DNA from: Bradyrhizobium sp. | Lineage (GTDB): Bacteria > Pseudomonadota > Alphaproteobacteria > Rhizobiales > Xanthobacteraceae | Direction of reading: 5' to 3' | DNA: 45,172 nucleotides | Assembly (NCBI GenBank): GCA_028290305.1 | Contig: JAQGKC010000031.1 | Coordinates: forward strand, 1 to 45,172 | Shown here: in pieces, positions 38,943 to 45,172 of the stretch | Layout: each line of letters opens with the position of its first letter | Numbering within the stretch: the first letter of the stretch is position 1 | Made by a program: the position numbers and the translations under genes | The notes under the pieces: generated by a model | What the model was told of the DNA's origin: nothing | What the model saw: only the letters and a program-made list of their open reading frames with translations | Database searches by the model: none

Positions 38943-39067
38943 GAGCATGATCCGGAAAAGTGGAAACCGGTTTTCACTCGCGACAAACGCGAAGCGTTTG
39001 CGCGGGGATCATGCTCAAACAAAGAGATCAGATCATGATCCGATTCAATCTAATCGGATCATGATCT
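38943..39067. repeat. Copy B of the GAGCATGATCC palindromic element
   Basis: GAGCATGATCCGGAAAAGTGGAAACCGG at the left (first 20 given as GAGCATGATCCGGAAAAGTG), hairpin AAACGC-GAA-GCGTTT, and GGATCATGCTC at 39006-39016; then a second smaller dyad GATCATGATCCGATTCAATC/ATCGGATCATGATC (39032-39067). Its right end supplies the stop codon and last residues of the EamA gene on the opposite strand. Confidence 0.9.
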
Positions 39068-40000
39068 CAACTGCGCGGAGGCCTTTCGCGACGCAACGAA
39101 AACGCCTGTCAGCACCAGTGCGAAGCCTATGACGTGGAACGGCTGCGGGCGTTCGCCGAGAAAGACCATGGCCATCGCGGATCCGAACAGCGGCACCATG
39201 TGAAAGAACGGCGCGGCGCGGTTGGCGCCGATTAGCTGCATGCTGCGATTGTAGCACAGATAGGCCACCGTCGAAGGAAACACCGCGACGTAAACCAGCG
39301 ACAGCAGGTTTGTGGTATCGAGCTGCATCACTGGACGCGTGAGCAGTTCCCAAATCAGCAGCGGAACCAGGCACACCGCGCCGCAGCCGAAGGTGAAGCT
39401 GGCAAACGACAGGCCGTGAATTTCCGGGCGCTTCAGCGACAGCACCGAATACAGTCCGAAGACCGCCATCGCTACCGTGAAGATGATGTCGCCCTTGTTG
39501 AACTCGATGCTCGCGAGCGCCGTAAGGTCGCCGTGCAGCAGGATCACCAGCACACCCGTCAGCGACAGCGCGATCCCGCCGGCCTGCGCCAGCGTCAAAC
39601 GGACGCCGAGCAGGATCAGCGACCACGCCGCGACGAATAGCGGCCCGGCTGACTGCAACAGCAGCGTGTTCAGCGCCTGGGTGTATTCGAGGGCCCAGTA
39701 TTGCAGGGTATTGAAGGCGCCGATTCCGATCACGGAAATAACGATCATGGTGCCGAACCGGGAGCGGATCGCGCCCCAGTCACGCGCCAGATGTCTCCAT
39801 GCGAACGGAAGTATAATAAGAAACGCCAAAAACCAGCGCAGGAACGACAGCGTCACCGGCGGAATATGCCCGGCAGCGAGGCGGCCGACGATGGCGTTGC
39901 CGGCCCAGCACAACGCGGCAATGCAGAGCAGCAGATAGGGCTGGTTGGCGAGCCAGCCGCCGGAGGCGGCGGCGCTCGAGGTGGAATCGGAAGCAGACAT
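39059..40000 (-). CDS. EamA-family (DMT) transporter, copy 2
   Basis: 313 residues, ten membrane segments. Clear paralogue of copy 1: NQPYLLLCIAALCWAGNAIVGR, PPVTLSFLRWFLAFLIILPFAW (in parts), LEYTQALNTLLLQSAGPLF and LIGANRAAPFFHMVPLFGS line up along the entire length. Exports an unknown metabolite. Its stop lies inside palindromic element copy B, suggesting insertion of the element trimmed or rebuilt the C-terminus. A 14-bp exact tandem duplication (GGCTGTCGTTCTTG twice, 40002-40029) forms its leader. Confidence 0.87.
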   Translation of the reverse strand: MSASDSTSSAAASGGWLANQPYLLLCIAALCWAGNAIVGRLAAGHIPPVTLSFLRWFLAFLIILPFAWRHLARDWGAIRSRFGTMIVISVIGIGAFNTLQYWALEYTQALNTLLLQSAGPLFVAAWSLILLGVRLTLAQAGGIALSLTGVLVILLHGDLTALASIEFNKGDIIFTVAMAVFGLYSVLSLKRPEIHGLSFASFTFGCGAVCLVPLLIWELLTRPVMQLDTTNLLSLVYVAVFPSTVAYLCYNRSMQLIGANRAAPFFHMVPLFGSAMAMVFLGERPQPFHVIGFALVLTGVFVASRKASAQLRS

Positions 40001-40170
40001 AGGCTGTCGTTCTTGGGCTGTCGTTCTTGGCCGGTTCTAAACGCGCCGCAGCCCCCAGCCCGGCGTTTGCCACCGGGCCGGATTCTTTGCCCGGCCGGGT
40101 TCACAGACACGGATTTTTGCCGGGCATCAATGGGGTAGATGCATCGCGACCATGCGAGGCGGCATTCCCC

Positions 40171-40377
40171 ATGTGTTTGATCGGCTGCGCCGCCGTTTGA
40201 AGATCGCCCTTTGCCGCCGAGGATTTCGCCTTCGAGCAGCATACGCTGCGCGACCAGAGCGCTTTCGTCGATGCCTTCGCAGTGAAGCCCGGCGACGCGA
40301 TGTATCTGCCGCCCGAGCAGCGCATATCACTGTGGCAGGTGGACCGTGAGATCGTGTGCAGCGAAAAGGCCCGTTAG
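40171..40377 (+). pseudogene. C-terminal remnant of an M13 (neprilysin/PepO) metallopeptidase gene
   Basis: Read in the frame of 40210, the DNA encodes FAAEDFAFEQHTLRDQ, then AFVDAFAVKPGDAMYLPPEQ, RISLW and a TAG stop at 40375-40377. The AF-V-PGD-MYLPPEQR-W ending is the highly conserved C-terminus of M13 zinc peptidases. Upstream, the same frame is broken by TGA at 40198-40200 and only MCLIGCAAV lies before it; the HExxH catalytic region and some 600 residues are missing. Thus a decayed fragment, not a functional gene. The repeat element C begins at its stop codon. Confidence 0.7.
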
Positions 40378-40431
40378 AGCATGATCCGGAAAAGTGGAAA
40401 CCGGTTTTCCGATAAGATCACGTTCAAACAA
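40377..40431. repeat. Copy C of the GAGCATGATCC palindromic element (short form)
   Basis: GAGCATGATCCGGAAAAGTG followed by GAAACCGGTTTTCCGATAAG and GATCACGTTCAAACAAA. It lacks the internal AAACGC hairpin of copies A and B and closes after about 50 bp. The final G of the remnant's TAG stop is the first base of the element. Confidence 0.85.
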
Positions 40432-40461
40432 ATAGATAACGCCACGCGCCTCGCGTGCGCG

Positions 40462-40848
40462 CTAACCGCCATTTCCACGACGGCCGGCCTGGCGTTTGAC
40501 CAGCCGTTCGGCGAGATGAACCACCGCCTGTTTCGTTCGACGATCGTCCAATTCGTGAAAAGCCCGCAACAGCCGCAATTCGAGCAACGATTGCAGCAAA
40601 CTGAAACCCTGCGCCGATGAAGATTCCGGTTCTTGCTGCCCGGATATGAACTCGACCGGGATGTCGAGCGCTTCCGCGACTTGCGTCAGACGGCCGGCAT
40701 CAACCCCATTCGACCCGTTGCCGTCTTTCTGTGTTTGCTGAAACGCAGCTCCGAGAACTTCGGCCAGATCGGTTTGCGACAGCCCGATCGCGAGCCATCC
40801 TGCCTTCACAAGCTGGTCGACACGCCCGTCTGTCCCGCCGTCCGTCAT
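40462..40848 (-). CDS. XRE-family regulator, second gene of the LysR-XRE pair
   Basis: 128 residues. HTH region about 8-68: DQLVKAGWLAIGLSQTDLAEVLGAAFQQTQK, in parts, and DAGRLTQVAEALDIPVEFI. This is recognisably the alphaproteobacterial XRE type whose standard form has GMSQEKLGEALGLTFQQVQKYE-GTNR; here several core positions are changed (LSQTDLAEVLGAAFQQTQKDGNGSNG is in parts non-standard), so DNA binding may differ. The remainder is helical, with the usual LL-AFHEL-D segment. Its ATG overlaps the LysR stop (ATGA), so it is translated together with that gene. Confidence 0.8.
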   Translation of the reverse strand: MTDGGTDGRVDQLVKAGWLAIGLSQTDLAEVLGAAFQQTQKDGNGSNGVDAGRLTQVAEALDIPVEFISGQQEPESSSAQGFSLLQSLLELRLLRAFHELDDRRTKQAVVHLAERLVKRQAGRRGNGG

Positions 40849-41879
40849 CGATTGGCTCCGTTCTTACGATCGGAAAAAATCCGGACGACTTTCGGGCGCG
40901 ATACTTTCTTGAACCCGGCAAACAGGTTCACCAACGGCTCGGCGTCTTTATAGGCTTTTTGCAAATCTTTCGGGTGGACGAATTCGTCGCTGAACCATGG
41001 ATATTTGCGGCCGTCGAAGGATTGGACGGTCCAATCGATCAGTTGCCTGACCCGCGGTATCTTCTTTGCGTCCGGATGGTAGGCGAGCCAGATATCGAGC
41101 TCGAACTTGATTCCGATATCGAGCGGGATCAGCGGGTCGCCAAGCGCCGGCACATAGGTCGGCAACCAGCCTATGCCGGCGCCCTTCGCGATCGACCACA
41201 GATGTGCAGTGCTGACATTGTTGCGCATCGCGACGAAGCCGAGCTGTTCGCGGCTCGCATATTTATCGTACATCTCCCTGCCCTTGGTCTGGTCGGCATC
41301 CTGAATGACAATTCGATGATTTTGACGGATGTCGTCGGCGCCTTTCGGCATACCGTAGATGTCGACGTAGGACTGGCTTACGAAAGGCATGATGTGAAGC
41401 CGCCCGATCTTGATCCTCTTCAGATCCGGCTTGTCGGGCATTTCAAGTTGCACGGCGACGTCGGCTTCGAGCCGAAGCACATCGGCCGAGCGCATCTCGC
41501 ACTTCAAATCCACCAGCAGGCCGGGATAGGCCCGTTGAAATTCAACCAGCCTTGGCGCGAGCCAGAATGTGCCCAGCCCCTCGGTCACGGCGAGCCGAAC
41601 CTCGCCGCTTAGCGCGGGTGTCGTCTGGTTCAACGCGCGGTCGAGACCAAAGGATGCTTCTTCCATCCGCTTTGCAGCCTCAAGAACCTGCAGACCTTCC
41701 GGCGTCAGCCTGATGCCATCGACATGGCGGGTCATCAGAGTCGTTTTATAGGCACGCTCCAGCAGCCAGATGCGCTTGCTGAGAAAATTTGCCGACATAT
41801 TCAGTTGTTCAGCCGCAGCACGGAAGCTGCCGATACGGGCTACTTCCAGGAATATCCGGACCAGATCCCAGTTCGCCAT
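40845..41879 (-). CDS. LysR-family transcriptional regulator
   Basis: 344 residues from MANWDLVRIFLEVAR. N-terminal winged HTH (FRAAAEQLNMSANFLSKRIWLLE, in parts: AAAEQLNMSANFLSKRI; about residues 18-40) and a periplasmic-binding-protein-like effector domain (about 90-295: SGEVRLAVTEGLGTFWLAP). The C-terminal 50 residues beyond the usual LysR length are basic (KKVSRPKVVRIFSDRKNG). A start at 41933 would add 18 residues encoded by a 12-bp tandem duplication and is less likely. It is divergent from the GNAT operon, the usual position for its target. Confidence 0.87.
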   Translation of the reverse strand: MANWDLVRIFLEVARIGSFRAAAEQLNMSANFLSKRIWLLERAYKTTLMTRHVDGIRLTPEGLQVLEAAKRMEEASFGLDRALNQTTPALSGEVRLAVTEGLGTFWLAPRLVEFQRAYPGLLVDLKCEMRSADVLRLEADVAVQLEMPDKPDLKRIKIGRLHIMPFVSQSYVDIYGMPKGADDIRQNHRIVIQDADQTKGREMYDKYASREQLGFVAMRNNVSTAHLWSIAKGAGIGWLPTYVPALGDPLIPLDIGIKFELDIWLAYHPDAKKIPRVRQLIDWTVQSFDGRKYPWFSDEFVHPKDLQKAYKDAEPLVNLFAGFKKVSRPKVVRIFSDRKNGANR

Positions 41880-41954
41880 TCGCCCCGGGGTGTGCGCGCC
41901 AGTGTGCGCGCCCCTGCGCTCAGGTGGGTGCATACAAACAACTCCATCCGCTCT

Positions 41955-41978
41955 TCTATCATTCTATGCAGAAATAGA
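41955..41978. promoter_or_regulatory. Candidate LysR-binding dyad
   Basis: TCTAT-N14-ATAGA at 41955-41978, in the 126-bp space between the divergent LysR and GNAT genes. LysR proteins usually bind interrupted dyads around T-N11-A; the match is loose. Confidence 0.25.
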
Positions 41979-42005
41979 GCCGCGCCACAACCAAGAGACG
42001 ACGCC

Positions 42006-43217
42006 ATGACTGCACTCGACCTGCACTTTCTACGTAAAACCGCCGGAACACCGGAAGGCCGATCCGCGGCGTATTCGCTCGACCGAATGACCGCTCTGCA
42101 ACTGGCGAAGCGCACGGTCATTTTCACGGTCGATGCGGCGGGCATCGGCGAACTGGTGGATGCGGCACGTCAGGATATCCCTGGCCTGACCTCGAACCAG
42201 ATGTTCCAGACGGTCGCCAATCATAACCCGGATACGTTCTGGGCCATCGCAAAGCGAGACCGGTTCAATATTGCTGCTCCGAAGGGCCAGGGCTTTCTCG
42301 CCGTCCTCCCTTTGACGCACGAAGGCACCCGCCGGCTGCTCGACGGCCGGCTGGATACCCGTAATCCCGAGATATGCTTTATCGCGCGGCAATCGGAACG
42401 GCCGGCTGGAATCTATGTCTGGGCGATTCATGCCAAAGGCAGCATTGCCGCCGCGATCCCGCTGGTGCTGCAGAAGTTCTCGACGCCGCTCTATCGGGGC
42501 ATCAACATCTATTCGCGTCCGGTGACCAAGGAAGGTCTCAGGGTGCTGGAGCCGCTCGGATTTTCTTCGGGTGCCCATTACGATGGCCTGTTCGCGCCGC
42601 ATCTTCAGATGTTCGACCGTTCCGGTGATATTCCGCCGGTCAGGGCCGCCGTTCAAGATCCCGTAACTGTGGAAGTCGTTCGATCGATGGACGAAATGGC
42701 GCGCGTGATCGCCATCCGGGGTGCGATCTACATGGGCGAGCAGCGATGCCCGTTCGAAGAGGAGTTCGACGGCAACGACTTTTCTGCCACGCATCTGATC
42801 TGCCACAAGGATCGGGAGCCGGTCGGATGCATCCGGATTCGGTATTTTGCCGATTTCGCCAAGCTCGAACGATTGGCCGTTCGGCATGAAGGCCGGGGCT
42901 CAGGCCTCGCGGGACGAATCCTCGATGCGGCGATCGAACTCTGCCGCAAGAAGGGCTACAGCGTCTTGTACGCGCACTCCCAAAAGCGGTTTCTCAAGGT
43001 GTGGGAGCAGCGCGGTTTCAGGCGCATGGGCGCCCGCGAACTGGTGTTTTCGGATTTCGACTATGTCGAGGTCAAACTGGAAACAGAGAAGCATCCGCAA
43101 AGCATAACGCTGAGCGATGATCCCTATGTGATCATTCGCCCTGAGGGCCGCTGGGATACACCTGGCATTCTCGAAAGGTCCGCCGGCCGAGGCATCAATC
43201 TGCCGGCGGGCGCGTGA
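42006..43217 (+). CDS. Two-domain GNAT acetyltransferase
   Basis: 403 residues. The C-terminal half (about 225-365) is a clear GNAT domain: MARVIAIRGAIYMGEQRCPFEEEFDG (in parts: IRGAIYMGEQRCPFEEEFDG), CIRIRYFADFAKLERLAVR, the acetyl-CoA loop HEGRGSGLAGRILDAAIEL, and KVWEQRGFRRMG. The N-terminal half (30-210) is also GNAT-like in outline (TVDAAGIGELVDAARQD, YRGINIYSRPVTKEGLRVLEPLGF in part) but lacks a clean CoA loop. Acceptor unknown. First gene of a three-gene operon: its TGA overlaps the next ATG. Divergent LysR-XRE pair probably controls it. Ribosome binding site modest (AAGAGACG). Confidence 0.78.
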   Translation: MTALDLHFLRKTAGTPEGRSAAYSLDRMTALQLAKRTVIFTVDAAGIGELVDAARQDIPGLTSNQMFQTVANHNPDTFWAIAKRDRFNIAAPKGQGFLAVLPLTHEGTRRLLDGRLDTRNPEICFIARQSERPAGIYVWAIHAKGSIAAAIPLVLQKFSTPLYRGINIYSRPVTKEGLRVLEPLGFSSGAHYDGLFAPHLQMFDRSGDIPPVRAAVQDPVTVEVVRSMDEMARVIAIRGAIYMGEQRCPFEEEFDGNDFSATHLICHKDREPVGCIRIRYFADFAKLERLAVRHEGRGSGLAGRILDAAIELCRKKGYSVLYAHSQKRFLKVWEQRGFRRMGARELVFSDFDYVEVKLETEKHPQSITLSDDPYVIIRPEGRWDTPGILERSAGRGINLPAGA

Positions 43218-43810
43218 TGAGTTCCGTTATCGATCTGCAAACCTATGTCGGCGCGTCGAACAGCCGCCTGCTCGTCATGGTCGATCTGCAGGAGGAAAAC
43301 TATGACGAGCTGGCGAAAGAGCACGGCTCCGACCTCGCGCGGTCAATGGAGAACTGCACGTTGGTCATCAGGCATGCGCGAAATCTGGCGATCCCGATCG
43401 CGTTTACGAGACCGACAGGAAAACCGGGCGCGATTGAAAGAGCCGCGCAATCCGCATGGATTTCAGGTTATGAGCCGAGGCGTTTTGACATGGTGTTCGA
43501 ACGGCCGCAGCCCTCCTGCTATACCAACCAGCTTTTCGAAGACGTGGTTTCGCGGATCGGAAATTTCGCAATCGCGGGGCTCGCGGCGGAAGAGGCCTGT
43601 CTCGCAACGGCGATCGACGCCTCGCATCGAGGTCATCACGTTACATTCCTGAGCGACGCGTCCGCGAGTCGGGGCCGGCATGACGCCGATGCCGAGGCTG
43701 TCCACGTCGTGACGACGAAAGCCATCGAATTGTTTGCCGATACCGTCACCACGCGACATTGGCTGGCCGCGACTTCGCCGAGAAGTCCCAAAGGGCATCG
43801 ATATGGATGA
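43217..43810 (+). CDS. Isochorismatase-fold hydrolase with altered catalytic triad
   Basis: 197 residues with the cysteine hydrolase fold. Asp23 (LLVMVDLQEENYDE) and Cys128 (IAGLAAEEACLATAIDAS) match two members of the Asp-Lys-Cys triad. Where the Lys is expected the sequence is DMVFERPQPSCYTN (about 91-104), with Glu95-Arg96 rather than Lys, so hydrolysis by the usual route is doubtful. HHVTFLSDASASRGRHDADAE is the standard C-terminal part (given in part). Family members cleave isochorismate, nicotinamide, ureidoacrylate or carbamates. TGATG overlap with the upstream GNAT indicates coupling. Part of the operon with the small protein next. Confidence 0.77.
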   Translation: MSSVIDLQTYVGASNSRLLVMVDLQEENYDELAKEHGSDLARSMENCTLVIRHARNLAIPIAFTRPTGKPGAIERAAQSAWISGYEPRRFDMVFERPQPSCYTNQLFEDVVSRIGNFAIAGLAAEEACLATAIDASHRGHHVTFLSDASASRGRHDADAEAVHVVTTKAIELFADTVTTRHWLAATSPRSPKGHRYG

Positions 43811-44021
43811 ACTCAGTTCCCGCCGTCTGCGCAACGTCATTCCGGTGTTGATGGAGCAACGCAACATCGTCGTTTCCAGGGGGGCTTCGTTTGCCGGCCA
43901 CCTGATCGATTTGGCGATCGTGCAACTCCGCCTGACGCTTCACGAGATTTCCGAGGAAGAACTTTCCGAGTTCTCTAATTTGCTCAGCGTTGGCGTCGGC
44001 GGCGGCGAACAGTCGGACTGA
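43803..44021 (+). CDS. Small protein, last gene of the GNAT-isochorismatase operon
   Basis: 72 residues from MDELSSRRLRNVIPVL, overlapping the previous gene by 8 bp; AAAGGG precedes the ATG, within the upstream coding region. Composition: basic N-terminus (RRLRNVIPVLMEQRN), a mixed helix (GHLIDLAIVQLRLTLHEI), and an acidic end (SEEELSEFSNLLSVG). No signal peptide, no family recognised. A small accessory or regulatory subunit for the upstream enzymes is a fair guess, but there is no direct evidence. Confidence 0.6.
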   Translation: MDELSSRRLRNVIPVLMEQRNIVVSRGASFAGHLIDLAIVQLRLTLHEISEEELSEFSNLLSVGVGGGEQSD

Positions 44022-44054
44022 TGGAAGCGTGTATATGTCGGAGCGGTGCCCTGC

Positions 44055-45172
<1,118 letters not shown>

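Overview
The window looks like chromosomal DNA of a member of the Nitrobacteraceae (Alphaproteobacteria), most likely Bradyrhizobium or a close relative. The evidence is the high GC content, the serC-serA pair with purA further along on the same strand, an IsdG/HmuQ-type heme-degrading enzyme, RopB-like outer membrane barrels, several small secreted DUF families typical of this group, and dispersed palindromic repeats (GAGCATGATCCGG..., CCCCGCGAACGCGGGG, CGTCATTGCG...AAGCAATCC) that I recognise from Bradyrhizobium genomes. The genus is an inference. I found no tRNA, rRNA, CRISPR array, transposase or integrase.

Layout. 1-2.5 kb: 3' end of a DUF1800 gene coupled to a Tat-exported DUF1501 gene, then a heme monooxygenase. 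2.5-9.0 kb: mostly minus-strand genes (aldo/keto reductase, PlsC-like acyltransferase, GNAT, orphan membrane PAS protein, two tiny membrane proteins, GST, GT87 membrane glycosyltransferase). 9.2-20.3 kb: plus strand, with an aspartate aminotransferase, two DUF992 secreted paralogues, an EF-G paralogue, an XRE regulator next to a SulP transporter, a GNAT, a DUF1275 membrane protein, shikimate dehydrogenase, and two secreted DUF5666-like paralogues. 20.5-28.5 kb: lldD-type dehydrogenase (minus), a small acidic protein, glmM, an Fsr-type MFS exporter, two outer membrane barrels, GST, GNAT and a small unknown. 28.5-31.5 kb: serC and serA of serine biosynthesis, with a structured leader before serC and a large nested inverted repeat between the genes. 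31.5-44.5 kb lies between serA and purA and looks like accessory DNA: a MerR regulator divergent from an Old Yellow Enzyme homologue, a 2-hydroxyacid dehydrogenase, a chemoreceptor, two DMT (EamA) transporter paralogues flanking an HD-domain protein and a DUF1330-like protein, a fragment of an M13 peptidase gene, and a divergent locus consisting of a LysR-XRE regulatory pair facing a three-gene operon (double-domain GNAT, degenerate isochorismatase-fold protein, small protein). ybaK and the start of purA close the window.

Most noteworthy are: (1) the LysR-XRE / GNAT-isochorismatase-small protein locus at 40.5-44.0 kb, compact, translationally coupled and not matched to any pathway I know; (2) an exact 18-bp tandem triplication of the last six codons of serA, stop codon included, with a degraded fourth copy 1.84 kb downstream, so that the MerR-OYE cassette is bracketed by copies of the serA end; (3) a textbook MerR-type promoter (16-bp palindrome in a 19-bp spacer) between MerR and OYE; (4) an EF-G paralogue whose G3 motif lacks the catalytic histidine; and (5) four copies of one palindromic element, one touching the end of a transporter gene and one lying in the purA leader. 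Starts were chosen from ribosome binding sites and family length. Functional names rest on recognition of motifs by eye, without database searches.
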